Shown: positions 17,077 to 25,398 of the stretch, piece after piece | Layout: each line of letters opens with the position of its first letter | How positions within the stretch are numbered: the stretch's first letter is position 1 | Assembly: GCA_031550125.1 (NCBI GenBank) | Contig: JAVBOW010000014.1 | Span: 1-46,748 of the forward strand | Origin: JAVBOW01 sp031550125 | Lineage (GTDB): Bacteria; Bacteroidota; Bacteroidia; Bacteroidales; Rikenellaceae | DNA: 46,748 nt | Direction of reading: 5' to 3' | Position numbers and translations under genes: made by a program | Notes under the pieces: model-generated | The model's input: the letters and a program-made list of their open reading frames with translations, nothing else | Told to the model about the DNA's origin: nothing | Databases searched by the model: none

Positions 17077-18420
17077 TCATCCCCTGCAGGCGAATCTGCG
17101 GACGGCGGCCGTGAGCGAATCTATATTTTCCGCAGAGGATATATACGGCGGCATAAGGTAAACCAGCTTGCCGAAAGGCCGTATCCAAACGCCGTCCTCC
17201 ACGAAACATCTCTGCGCCAGGGCCATATCCACCTCACTACGCATTTCCACTACGCCTATGGCTCCCAAAACCCTCACGTCGGCCACCGCCGGGGCTGCTC
17301 GCAGCGGAGCGAGGCCCTCTTCCAGCCTCCGGGCAATAGCCTCTATACGGCCGGCCGGAGGATCTTCGGCCAGCATATCGAGCGAGGCGCACGCCACGGC
17401 GCACGCCAGTGGGTTGCCCATGAACGTGGGGCCGTGCATAAAGGCGTGGGGCGGCGCCGAAGATATCGTATCGGCAACCCGGTCGGCGGCCATAACGGCG
17501 GCGAAACTCATATACCCGCCCGTGACGGCTTTACCCAGGCACATGATATCGGGGCTGACGCCGGCCCACTCCGAGGCGAAGAGGCGTCCCGTGCGCCAGA
17601 ATCCGGTTGCTATCTCATCGAGGATAAGCAGAATGCCCAAGCCGGTGCATTCCTCTCGCAGCATCCTGAGATATTCGGGATGGTAGAAGCGCATACCTCC
17701 GGCCCCCTGCACAACAGGCTCGACTATCACCGCGGCTATGCTGCCCGAGTTCTCCCTGAGCAACCGCCGCATAGGCTCGAAATCGGCCGCATTCCATTCG
17801 GCCCCGAAAGGCGTCCGCGGACGCGGGGCGAAAAACTGCAGGGGTAAACGCCCGTTGTATATGGAATGCATGCCGCCAACAGGGTCGCACACCGACATGG
17901 CGTGCCACGTATCGCCGTGGTAGCCGCCCCCTATGGTGGCCACGGCGTTTCGCGACCGCTCGCCTCGGGCGTGCATATACTGTATGGCCATCTTTACGGC
18001 CACTTCCACCGCCACCGATCCGGAGTCGCAGAAGAACACCTTGCCAAGCCCCTCCGGGGCCATATCGACAAGCCTGCGGGCAAGCCCTACGGCAGGGGCG
18101 TGGGTCAGCCCTCCGAACATAACGTGCGACATGCGGGCCGCCTGCGCGGCAAGCGCGGCGTTAAGCCTCGGATGGTTATAGCCGTGGATGGCGCACCACC
18201 ACGACGACATGCCGTCGACCAGCCTGCGCCCGTCGCAGAGATTTATATAAACGCCGTCGGCGGATGCCACCGGATAGACGGGCAGAGGATCGGCCGTAGA
18301 GGTGTATGGATGCCATATATGGCTGCGGTCGAATGCCATATCGTCCGCATCCAACAGGCCGTAAGCCATATACGGCGTCATGAGGATATTATCGTCCGCA
18401 TGTGAGGATATGTCGGTCAT
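17077..18420 (-). CDS. bioA: Adenosylmethionine--8-amino-7-oxononanoate aminotransferase
   Basis: A 447-residue PLP-dependent class III aminotransferase that converts KAPA to DAPA in biotin synthesis, using S-adenosylmethionine as amino donor. Diagnostic parts are DRSHIWHPYTS near the N-terminus, DGMSSWWCAIHGYNHP, FFCDSGSVAVEVA, LDEIATGFWRTG, and GKAVTGGYMSFAAV with the PLP-binding lysine. The frame is open to 18648, but the extension is hydrophobic and poorly conserved in character. The ATG at 18420 lies 20 nt after a TAACTTTG box and gives a normal length. No other bio gene is nearby, so biotin genes are dispersed or this is an isolated step. The gene is divergent from an AraC-type regulator. 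Confidence 0.93.
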   Translation of the reverse strand: MTDISSHADDNILMTPYMAYGLLDADDMAFDRSHIWHPYTSTADPLPVYPVASADGVYINLCDGRRLVDGMSSWWCAIHGYNHPRLNAALAAQAARMSHVMFGGLTHAPAVGLARRLVDMAPEGLGKVFFCDSGSVAVEVAVKMAIQYMHARGERSRNAVATIGGGYHGDTWHAMSVCDPVGGMHSIYNGRLPLQFFAPRPRTPFGAEWNAADFEPMRRLLRENSGSIAAVIVEPVVQGAGGMRFYHPEYLRMLREECTGLGILLILDEIATGFWRTGRLFASEWAGVSPDIMCLGKAVTGGYMSFAAVMAADRVADTISSAPPHAFMHGPTFMGNPLACAVACASLDMLAEDPPAGRIEAIARRLEEGLAPLRAAPAVADVRVLGAIGVVEMRSEVDMALAQRCFVEDGVWIRPFGKLVYLMPPYISSAENIDSLTAAVRRFACRG

Positions 18421-18440
18421 CTGCACTGAATATTTAGGGG

Positions 18441-18448
18441 CAAAGTTA
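18441..18448 (-). promoter_or_regulatory. -7 box of bioA
   Basis: TAACTTTG on the minus strand, 20 nt before the ATG at 18420, supporting that start. No TTTG at the -33 distance. Confidence 0.55.
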
Positions 18449-18613
18449 ATTCTTTTTCTTCGCATCCGCGTTACAATACGGCATTGCACCCAATCGTAGC
18501 AAAAGGTATTTATCTCCGTCTGCATAAGCCATATTATCAATAATATGTAAAATATAGTCGCAAATATCTGCATTTCATGCCATATAATATATCGCTTTTG
18601 CAATATATTATTG

Positions 18614-18621
18614 TATATTTG
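18614..18621 (+). promoter_or_regulatory. -7 box of the AraC-type regulator gene
   Basis: TATATTTG about 73 nt before the ATG at 18695, with a TTTG 13 nt upstream, closer than the usual 19-21. The surrounding region is very AT-rich and shared with the divergent bioA gene. Confidence 0.45.
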
Positions 18622-18694
18622 CGACAATGAAAAGTCCTTAACGGACAAATTTTAGCCGCACGGTTTACCCAAACAACGTAAAAACCGCATCGCA

Positions 18695-19609
18695 ATGAAT
18701 CCCAGGCCCGATCAGACGCCCCAGCAACCTGTCATAGCAAAATACGTGCAACCAGTAAGAACAGGCATCCAGCTGCAGAATTTCACCCGCAACAGTATAG
18801 GCTACGTGACGCACGGCTGCAAGTATATATATTACGGCGACCTGCGCCACCAGGTGCAGAGCGGAGAGTTGTTCTATATGGGCAGCGGCTCGTATTACAT
18901 CGAGGACATCCCCGACGAGAAGCATAGTTTCGAGCAGATAGTGTTCTTTTTCTCCTCGGAGCAGCTCTCCCGAACCATATCCGGCCTGAGTACGATATAC
19001 AATTTCAGCATAAGCAACGAGCATACCTGCGAGAAATGCAGCTCTTTGCCGCACGTGACATTCCCGGCATGGGCGGCCATGCGCAACTTTTTCTCCGGCA
19101 TAAACCAATACCTGCGCCAAAACGTATTCTCGCACGACAGCGCCGCCGAAGGAATCAAAATAACCGAGCTTATATATCTGATAATATCGCACCCGGACTG
19201 TTGCCTGAAAAGCAAGCTCATAGGCGATACGGGCAGTTGCGACGACGGCTTCAAGGAGCTGATATTCTCCAATATATTCACACGTACATCTATCGATAAA
19301 CTGGCCGACATGTCAGGGCGGAGTCTTACGTCGTTCAAAAAGACGTTCCAGTCCATCTTCAACGATCCCCCGCACAAATGGTTCCTGCGCCAAAGGCTCA
19401 TGCATTCGAGGCTGCTGCTGGTATCTTCCGGAAAGCCGATAACCTTAATAAGCGAAGAATGCGCATTCCTCAACACGTCGCATTTCATCAAACTTTTCAA
19501 AAAAGAGTACGGCCAAACGCCGGCAAATTACCGCCTCAGACACGCTAACCCTCATAAAATACACAGTATAAACACAATACCGGCCGAAGACCAAGCAGGG
19601 CGGGCATGA
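18695..19609 (+). CDS. AraC-family transcriptional regulator
   Basis: A 304-residue regulator. The C-terminal third (about residues 205-297) is a double helix-turn-helix AraC domain: IDKLADMSGRSLTSFKKTF is the first HTH, and ITLISEECAFLNTSHFIKLF with FKKEYGQTPANYR is the conserved second HTH and signature. The N-terminal region (about 20-135) resembles a cupin-like sensor (HQVQSGELFYMGSGSYYIED) that could bind a small ligand. Four Cys residues cluster around positions 110-190. It is divergent from bioA and upstream of a hybrid histidine kinase gene but separated from it by 315 bp and a terminator. Its target genes are unknown; bioA is one candidate by position only. Confidence 0.85.
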   Translation: MNPRPDQTPQQPVIAKYVQPVRTGIQLQNFTRNSIGYVTHGCKYIYYGDLRHQVQSGELFYMGSGSYYIEDIPDEKHSFEQIVFFFSSEQLSRTISGLSTIYNFSISNEHTCEKCSSLPHVTFPAWAAMRNFFSGINQYLRQNVFSHDSAAEGIKITELIYLIISHPDCCLKSKLIGDTGSCDDGFKELIFSNIFTRTSIDKLADMSGRSLTSFKKTFQSIFNDPPHKWFLRQRLMHSRLLLVSSGKPITLISEECAFLNTSHFIKLFKKEYGQTPANYRLRHANPHKIHSINTIPAEDQAGRA

Positions 19610-19697
19610 GCGACACCGCCTAAAACCGAGGCAGCCCCGGAAACCACACCGTACATCGCAGTAATACAAAAAACATAGACTGCCGCCGCAAAATATA

Positions 19698-19729
19698 GGA
19701 TATCTCCATACGGAGATATCCTTTTTTTT
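19698..19729 (+). terminator. Terminator after the AraC-type regulator gene
   Basis: A 10-bp perfect stem (19698-19707 with 19712-19721) with an atac loop followed by eight T residues. A -7-like box for the next gene begins three bases after the T-run. Confidence 0.9.
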
Positions 19730-19731
19730 GT

Positions 19732-19739
19732 TATATTTG
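19732..19739 (+). promoter_or_regulatory. Possible -7 box for the hybrid kinase gene
   Basis: TATATTTG directly after the terminator. If used, the mRNA would have an untranslated leader of about 180 nt. No TTTG at -33 because the terminator stem occupies that place, so an activator or a different promoter may be needed. Confidence 0.4.
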
Positions 19740-19924
19740 CATGTGAATCTCCGAAACGAGATTAATTTCTGACAATCAACATATTACACATCACCCAACT
19801 TATGTGTAGTATTTTATGGCATTAGCCATTCAGGGCCTGCCGAAAGCAGGCGGGCAGGAGAAGGCAGCGCAACCCGGCACTTATTGAAACCGACCGAATA
19901 TACATTCATTCTAAAAGCAGTTGT
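19740..19924 (+). other. Structured leader region of the hybrid kinase gene
   Basis: No coding frame seen. Three small hairpins line up: aatctc/gagatt (19746-19763), atggc/gccat (19816-19829) and gcctgc/gcaggc with a cgaaa loop (19835-19851). They might be a cis-acting RNA element, or chance in a GC-rich stretch. I do not recognise a known riboswitch here. Confidence 0.35.
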
Positions 19925-22900
19925 ATGGGACCGGAAATGCACGCTATCACTTATGACAATGAACTGATCACACTGCTCGAACAATCGGCGCACATCGGAT
20001 GGTGGAGGGCGGATTTCGGTAAACAGACCCTCGTCATGTCCGAATACCTCACAAAACTGGTAGGCGTCCGGCCCGGAGAGATCCCCCTCGAGGAGCTATT
20101 CAATAAGATCAAGCCCGGTTTCAGGGAGAGGATGATATCGGAAGCCTCGTTAACCACCAGCGAGATAGGTTTCTTCGAATACCGCTTTCCGCTCTGCGGC
20201 GCAACGGGCGAGGTGTGGATGCTCGCCAGGATGTGCAAAACGACGCTCAAGGACGACGGCAGTTTCATCGTGGAAGGTTTCGCCCGATGCCTGGACGACA
20301 GCGACGAGCAGCTCACGGCGTCGGACGTCATGGAAAAAGTGGAGCCGCTGCTCCACTGGCAAACCGTAGCCTCTAAACTCGTGCTGAAGATGATCTACGG
20401 CGAAGATCCGGCCGTGGTGTTCCGCGACACCCTTAACGTCGTCCGCGACCGTTACAAATGCGACAGGGCGTTCATGGTGATGTTCGACCATAAAGCGCAA
20501 CAATTCAGCTGCAAATACGAATCGCGTGCGGAAGGCTGCGAACCCGCGGAAAACCTGATCGACAAAAAGGATTTCTCGCGAGCGCCGTGGGTGGTGCCGG
20601 CGATGGTTTCGGGACAACTCGTAGTACTCGACAACATCGACGACATGCCGCAGGAGGCGGCGCTGGAGAAAGCCTTCCTCGCCCGGCACGGCGTGGCATC
20701 GACCATAATATCACCGCTGATATCCGAAAAAGGGGCGTGGGGATACTTCGGAATAGCCTCGTCCACCCCGAGGCAATGGAACGGCATGGAGCGCGAATGG
20801 CTGGTGGCAATGTCTTATTTCCTGAGCGTTTGCTTCGAGTTGAGCCGTTCGCAGCGTAAACTGGCGCACGAGAGCGAAAATCTCAAATCGCTCTACATGA
20901 ACATGCCGCTGGGTTTCGCACGACTCAAGCTGATCTACGACGGCGAACAGCTGACCGACTTCGCCGTGATGGATACCAACAACACCATGGCAGACCATAC
21001 AGGATTCCAGCGGTCGGAATTGATGAAAGTGGGCAAGCGCGAGATAGACCAGGTCTTCAAAGGCTTCGACGACATGATGGGGCTTTTCGAGCGGGTGGCG
21101 TCATCGGGAGGGATAGAGGATAGGGAGATACTCAACACCCTCACCGGGCGGCATTACCGTCAGACATTATATTCTCCACGCAAACAGGAGATGGTGGTGT
21201 TGTCGATGGACATAACCTCCAACATCAAGGCGTCCGCCGCCCTGCACCGCAGCGACCAGCTCCTGCGGATGGTTTACCAGAATATACAGGTAGGCATAGA
21301 GATATACGACAAAGACGCCATGCTGATAAGCGCCAACGACGCGGCTTACAACATCTTCCACATCGACAAAAACGCCGATATAACGGGCATCAACATGTTC
21401 GACTGGCCGTCGTTCGCCATGCAACCCGACATGAAGGAGAGAGTGCTGCTCGGCGAGGAGGTTGCCTTCGACATGACTTACGACGCCAAAATGGCCAACC
21501 CGGAGATGGCCAAGGACACGCCTAAACACCTGTCGTTCCAGTGTCTGATCATACGCGACCAGGAAAGTAACGTGGAAAACTACCTCCTGATAATAATAGA
21601 CAATACAGAAAAGATACAGACATATCTCGACCTGAAAAAATTCCAGCACACGTTCGATTCGATATCGGAATTCGCCGAACTCGGCATGTTCGAACTCGAC
21701 CTGACGGACAACTCCATCATGGCCACCGACCAATGGTACCACAACATGAACCTTGAGTGCGGATCCTCGCTCGAGGACGTAAGAAAGGTGCTGCATCCGG
21801 ACGACATGACGGTAATGCAGAATTACGTAAAAGAAATACACGCCGGCAGCAGGGCCGACTTCGCATGCGAACTACGCATACGCAACGGCCGCGGCTGGAA
21901 ATGGATCAGAAGCATGTGCCAGGTTACGGAATGCGGCCCGGGGAAAGGGAATTTAGGCATTTCCGGCCTTAACCTGAATATTTCAGGAATGAAAGCGGTG
22001 GAACATAACCTCCTGAAAGCGAAATTGAAAGCCGAAGAATCGGACAGGATAAAATCCGCTTTCCTGGCCAGCATGAGCCATGAGATACGCACGCCGCTCA
22101 ACGCGATAGTGGGTTTCTCGAGCCTTCTCGGAGAGACTGCCGACGAAAATGAGCGCAACAACTACATAAACATCATAGAACGCAGCAACCGCCAACTCCT
22201 GGCGCTGGTTTCGGATATCCTGAACTTCTCTACCATAGAGGCCGGCATATTCAACATCATTCCTGCCGACGTGAACGTAGACCAGATGATGGGAAAACTG
22301 GTCGAATCGCTCATCTCCGACATGCCCGACGGCGTGCGGCTGATATACGAATCCACGGGCGACGACGTAACCATCTACAGCGATTGGAGCCGCATACAGC
22401 AAATCGTATCGCAATTCATCAACAACGCCGGCAAATTCACCCGCAAGGGCCACGTCCGCGCAGGTTACAGGATGGACGGGCAGGAAATAGAGTTCTGGGT
22501 GGAGGACACAGGCATAGGGATGACGCCCGAGCAAGCCGCCGCGGCGTTCGACCGTTTCGTCAAATTCGACGAATTCGCCCAGGGGACGGGCCTCGGGCTG
22601 TCCATATGCAAAAGTATAGCGGAGGTCATGGGAGGAAAGATCGGTGTAGAAACGAAGGCGGGGCGCGGTTCGCGGTTCTGGTTCAGGATACCGGCCACCG
22701 TCAATCCCGGTCCCGTAAATACCAAAAGCGCGGAACTGCCCGTAACGGCGAACAAGCACGTGATACTCGTGGCCGAGGACGCCGAGCTGAACTACATGCT
22801 GGTACTTTCCATGCTGCAGAACGAATACCGCATACTTCACGCCCGCAACGGGCTGGAGGCCGTGTCGATGTACCGCAAGCACAAACCCGACCTCGTGCTG

Positions 22901-23119
22901 ATGGATATAAAGATGCCGGTAATGGACGGACTCGACGCGACACGGCTCATCCGCCAGGAAAACGTATCCGTGCCGGTCATAGCCCTGACGGCCTTTGCCA
23001 TGGACAACGACCGCAAGTCCGCATTCGACGCCGGATGCACAGGATTCCTATCCAAGCCGATCATAACCGGCGAGATACGCAGCGTACTGCGGAAATACCT
23101 GAGCGAAGACCAGGCGTAA
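19925..23119 (+). CDS. Soluble hybrid sensor histidine kinase with PAS/GAF input domains
   Basis: A 1064-residue protein with no signal peptide or membrane segment, so it senses in the cytoplasm. Order: a PAS-like domain (about 10-125, IGWWRADFGKQTLVMSEYL), a GAF-like domain (about 143-310), two or three further PAS-like domains (about 320-700, e.g. GMFELDLTDNSIMATDQWYH and the PAC-like WKWIRSMCQVTE), HisKA with the phospho-acceptor H719 in SHEIRTPLNAIVGFSSLL, HATPase (about 815-930; QFINNAGKF, VEDTGIGM, GTGLGLSI), and a receiver domain (about 944-1062) with phospho-acceptor D994 in LMDIKMPVMDG and the conserved Lys in FLSKP. No DNA-binding output domain is fused, so a separate phosphotransfer or regulator protein is expected. 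The ligand is unknown. Confidence 0.93.
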   Translation: MGPEMHAITYDNELITLLEQSAHIGWWRADFGKQTLVMSEYLTKLVGVRPGEIPLEELFNKIKPGFRERMISEASLTTSEIGFFEYRFPLCGATGEVWMLARMCKTTLKDDGSFIVEGFARCLDDSDEQLTASDVMEKVEPLLHWQTVASKLVLKMIYGEDPAVVFRDTLNVVRDRYKCDRAFMVMFDHKAQQFSCKYESRAEGCEPAENLIDKKDFSRAPWVVPAMVSGQLVVLDNIDDMPQEAALEKAFLARHGVASTIISPLISEKGAWGYFGIASSTPRQWNGMEREWLVAMSYFLSVCFELSRSQRKLAHESENLKSLYMNMPLGFARLKLIYDGEQLTDFAVMDTNNTMADHTGFQRSELMKVGKREIDQVFKGFDDMMGLFERVASSGGIEDREILNTLTGRHYRQTLYSPRKQEMVVLSMDITSNIKASAALHRSDQLLRMVYQNIQVGIEIYDKDAMLISANDAAYNIFHIDKNADITGINMFDWPSFAMQPDMKERVLLGEEVAFDMTYDAKMANPEMAKDTPKHLSFQCLIIRDQESNVENYLLIIIDNTEKIQTYLDLKKFQHTFDSISEFAELGMFELDLTDNSIMATDQWYHNMNLECGSSLEDVRKVLHPDDMTVMQNYVKEIHAGSRADFACELRIRNGRGWKWIRSMCQVTECGPGKGNLGISGLNLNISGMKAVEHNLLKAKLKAEESDRIKSAFLASMSHEIRTPLNAIVGFSSLLGETADENERNNYINIIERSNRQLLALVSDILNFSTIEAGIFNIIPADVNVDQMMGKLVESLISDMPDGVRLIYESTGDDVTIYSDWSRIQQIVSQFINNAGKFTRKGHVRAGYRMDGQEIEFWVEDTGIGMTPEQAAAAFDRFVKFDEFAQGTGLGLSICKSIAEVMGGKIGVETKAGRGSRFWFRIPATVNPGPVNTKSAELPVTANKHVILVAEDAELNYMLVLSMLQNEYRILHARNGLEAVSMYRKHKPDLVLMDIKMPVMDGLDATRLIRQENVSVPVIALTAFAMDNDRKSAFDAGCTGFLSKPIITGEIRSVLRKYLSEDQA

Positions 23120-23150
23120 GCCGCATCTGTCGGAAAGAGCGGATATGCAT

Positions 23151-23244
23151 AAAAACAGGCTGGTGTTCAGAGGCGTCGCGCAAAGAGGCGCGACGCCTTA
23201 CAACAACGGCGCTGCGTGCGGATAGCACAGGTTGAAGCCGGTCC
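23151..23244 (+). repeat. Diverged 3'-spacer repeat, copy 1
   Basis: aaaaacaggctggtgttcag at 23151 matches the segment at 34313 with one difference over 21 nt. It is followed in both places by a small GC hairpin (here an 11-bp stem, 23171-23181 with 23188-23198) and by weaker similarity up to the gtcc at about 23244. It starts 31 bp after the hybrid kinase stop codon. Confidence 0.5.
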
Positions 23245-23245
23245 G

Positions 23246-23317
23246 GTTTGACGCCGGCCAGTAAAAATCCCGGGGGACGATAGCGTCCCCCGGGATTTTT
23301 ACTGGCCGGCGTCAAAC
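23246..23317. terminator. 34-bp perfect hairpin, bidirectional terminator
   Basis: Arms 23246-23279 and 23284-23317 are perfect inverse complements over 34 bp with an atag loop. The inner 17 bp form a normal bidirectional terminator, a GC stem flanked by A5 and T5. Another 17 bp continue beyond the U-tracts, which is unusual. It lies between the convergent hybrid kinase gene and rpsP and could stop transcription from both sides. Confidence 0.88.
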
Positions 23318-23339
23318 TTTGCCGGAAAAGAGTTGCGCC

Positions 23340-23891
23340 CTATTCGGCGGTGGTTTCGGCTCCACCCTCTACGGCGGCCTCCTGCTCGTCGGCGAGGGTC
23401 TCCTCGGCGGCGGTTTCGGCCGAAACTGCCTCGGCAGCTTTCTTGGCGGCTATGGCCTTGGCTTTCTCCTCGCGTACCTTGACCTCGTCGGCCAGGCGGG
23501 ACTTTGCGTCGGCGCGTTTGTCATCCCTCAGCTTGCCTGTCTTGGCGCTGATCTTGCCTGCCTTCTCTTCGAGCCACTGGTCGAATTTGGTGTTTGCTGC
23601 AGATTCGTCGAAAGCGCCTTTGGCGACTCCGCCTAAAAGGTGTTTCTTATATAATACCCCCTTGTACGACAGGATAGCCCTGCATGTGTCGGTGGGTTGC
23701 GCGCCTTTTTGTAACCATTCCAGAGCCTTATCGAACTCGAGGTTGATGGTAGCAGGATTAGTGTTCGGATTGTAAGTGCCAATCTTCTCGATAAACTTAC
23801 CGTCACGCGGCGCCCTGCTGTCTGCGACAACGATATGGTAGAAAGCTGCATCCTTTTTACCATGACGTGCCAATCTGATTTTTACAGGCAT
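23340..23891 (-). CDS. rpsP: 30S ribosomal protein S16 with long C-terminal tail
   Basis: A 183-residue protein. The first ~80 residues are the S16 fold (MPVKIRLARHGKKDAAFYHIVVADSRAPRDGKFIEKIGTYNP in pieces, then GAQPTDTCRAILSYKGV), needed for 30S assembly. The remaining ~100 residues are a charged Ala/Lys/Glu-rich extension, likely helical in the middle (KVREEKAKAIAAKKAAEAV) and acidic at the end. S16 of many bacteria is only about 80-90 residues; long tails are known in Bacteroidota, so this is probably lineage-typical. rimM, often its neighbour elsewhere, is about 5 kb away in its own operon. A full-consensus promoter precedes it. Confidence 0.95.
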   Translation of the reverse strand: MPVKIRLARHGKKDAAFYHIVVADSRAPRDGKFIEKIGTYNPNTNPATINLEFDKALEWLQKGAQPTDTCRAILSYKGVLYKKHLLGGVAKGAFDESAANTKFDQWLEEKAGKISAKTGKLRDDKRADAKSRLADEVKVREEKAKAIAAKKAAEAVSAETAAEETLADEQEAAVEGGAETTAE

Positions 23892-23915
23892 TTCTTTAAA
23901 ATTTTAAGGTTTGAT

Positions 23916-23934
23916 CCGCATATTATTTATGCGG
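23916..23934 (-). other. Hairpin at the 5' end of the rpsP leader
   Basis: A 7-bp perfect stem (23916-23922 with 23928-23934) and a 5-nt loop lie just downstream of the rpsP -7 box, so the rpsP mRNA would start with or near this hairpin. It may protect the 5' end or mediate control by the protein; this is inference. Confidence 0.4.
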
Positions 23935-23938
23935 TGGG

Positions 23939-23970
23939 CAAAGGTATGTTATTTTAGTTTATATTCCAAA
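23939..23970 (-). promoter_or_regulatory. Promoter of rpsP
   Basis: On the minus strand: TTTG (23967-23970), 20 nt, TACCTTTG (23939-23946), a full consensus match. It is back to back with the -7 box of the divergent dipeptidase gene. Confidence 0.85.
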
Positions 23971-23976
23971 TATTGT

Positions 23977-23984
23977 TATATTTG
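23977..23984 (+). promoter_or_regulatory. -7 box of the VanX-like dipeptidase gene
   Basis: TATATTTG ends only 4 nt before the ATG at 23989, so transcripts from it would have almost no leader. No TTTG at the -33 distance. Confidence 0.5.
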
Positions 23985-23988
23985 TAGT

Positions 23989-24669
23989 ATGAAATTTTAC
24001 CGGACTTGGCTCATAACCTTGCTTTTATCGTCAGGTCTCCAAACCCTCTCCGGGCAGGACGCCGGCATCGAGGCCAGGCTGCGAAAGGCGGGGCTGACGG
24101 ACATCTCCTCCGTCGACCCCTCCATAAAGGTGCGGCTGGCCTACTCCACCGCCGACAATTTCGTGGGGGCGGACATGTACGGCGATCTCGAAAAAGCCTA
24201 TTTCCAGCCCGAAATAGCCCGTATGTTGGCGTCGGCGCAGGCGGAGCTGCGGCGCATCCGTCCCGGATATTCGTTGTTGATACTCGACGCGGCGCGGCCG
24301 ATGAGCGTCCAGGCGCGCATGTTCCGCCTGGTGGCCGGCACTCCGCTCAACGTCTATGTGGCCAACCCGGCCAAAGGCGGCGGCAGGCACAACTACGGCG
24401 TTGCGGCCGACGTGACGATAGTGGACGGGAATGGCGCTCAGCTCGACATGGGTTCGCCGTTCGACCATTTCGGCCAAACGTCCCATACAGGGCAGGAAGC
24501 CTCGCTCGTGGCACGCGGATTGATATCGGAACAGGCGGCGAAAAACCGCGCGCTGCTTACGAAAGTTATGACAGGAGCGGGATTCGCGCAGCATCCGAAG
24601 GAGTGGTGGCATTTCCACAAATACGGCATGGAGGAGCTTAAAATCAAATATAAACCTTTAAATTTCTGA
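23989..24669 (+). CDS. VanX-like D-alanyl-D-alanine dipeptidase (peptidase M15)
   Basis: A 226-residue exported zinc peptidase. The signal peptide covers about residues 1-22 (MKFYRTWLITLLLSSGLQ..). The catalytic pattern of the VanX/DdpX family is complete: LDAARP with the essential Arg, GGGRHNYGVAADVT with the zinc ligands His and Asp, and the Glu-Trp-Trp-His of KEWWHFHKYG. It hydrolyses D-Ala-D-Ala dipeptide, and because it is exported it more likely serves peptidoglycan turnover and recycling than vancomycin resistance; no vanH/vanA-type gene is near. The frame is open from 23911, but only the ATG at 23989 gives a proper signal peptide. The next gene starts 3 bp after its stop. Confidence 0.88.
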   Translation: MKFYRTWLITLLLSSGLQTLSGQDAGIEARLRKAGLTDISSVDPSIKVRLAYSTADNFVGADMYGDLEKAYFQPEIARMLASAQAELRRIRPGYSLLILDAARPMSVQARMFRLVAGTPLNVYVANPAKGGGRHNYGVAADVTIVDGNGAQLDMGSPFDHFGQTSHTGQEASLVARGLISEQAAKNRALLTKVMTGAGFAQHPKEWWHFHKYGMEELKIKYKPLNF

Positions 24670-24672
24670 CGT

Positions 24673-25392
24673 ATGAGAATTTCTGTCGCTATCCTGACCG
24701 CCGTATTTTCATGCGCCGCCCCTGCGCTCAGAGCCGGAGAGCCGGTAAAGGGGCCTTTCGTGAGCAACGATTTCAGGGACAACTGGTATCTCTCCCTTGG
24801 TACGGGCGGTCAGATATATATTGGCGACGACAATGGCAAAGCCCCGTTGGCAGACCGCATAACGGCCCCGCTGGAGATATCGGCGGGAAAATGGCTCCAT
24901 CCGGCCTACGGACTGCGGGTGCAGATGACGGCCGGCAACAACAAAGGTTTCGCCACGGCCCCCAACGCCGTACTCGTGAGCGGCCCGGAGAATTCCGACG
25001 GACTCTACCCGCAGGAGTGGAAGCACGTATGCATACACGGCGATTTCATGCTCGACCTTAGTACGCTGATCGCCGGTTACCGCCCGGGGAGGCTCTATTC
25101 GGCGCTGCCGTACCTGGGTACGGGTTTCGACGTTATGTTCGACATGAAGAAGAAAGGCCACGGCCATGCCGCGGTACACATACTGGGACTGGTGAACCGT
25201 TTTCGCCTTAGCGAATCGCTGGACGCCAACATGGAGATGAAACTTACCGCCATAGACAAGAGCTTCGACCACTACAGGTCTAACAACGGCCTGGAAGGCT
25301 ACTTTACCACAACCGTAAGCATAACGTGGCGCATAGGCAAGGCGGGGAGGCAGCATTTCAAAAAAGCACTGACAACCACAACTGTAGAATAG
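24673..25392 (+). CDS. Small outer-membrane beta-barrel protein, function unknown
   Basis: A 239-residue exported protein with a signal peptide (about residues 1-21). The mature start NWYLSLGTGGQIYIGDDNG resembles the first strand of the OmpA-type barrels seen in Bacteroidota, and later strands alternate (GLRVQMTAGNNKG, FMLDLSTLIAGY, TVSITWRIG). No OmpA peptidoglycan-binding domain follows, so it is a barrel-only form. It starts 3 bp after the dipeptidase gene and is certainly co-transcribed, suggesting a linked envelope role. It ends only 6 bp from the end of the convergent GH114-like gene, with no room for a separate terminator. Confidence 0.78.
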   Translation: MRISVAILTAVFSCAAPALRAGEPVKGPFVSNDFRDNWYLSLGTGGQIYIGDDNGKAPLADRITAPLEISAGKWLHPAYGLRVQMTAGNNKGFATAPNAVLVSGPENSDGLYPQEWKHVCIHGDFMLDLSTLIAGYRPGRLYSALPYLGTGFDVMFDMKKKGHGHAAVHILGLVNRFRLSESLDANMEMKLTAIDKSFDHYRSNNGLEGYFTTTVSITWRIGKAGRQHFKKALTTTTVE

Positions 25393-25398
25393 GCAACC

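Noticed and set aside
23989..24669. Vancomycin resistance cluster suggested by a VanX-like protein
   Set aside because: No ligase, dehydrogenase or VanRS genes nearby and the protein is exported; peptidoglycan turnover is more likely.
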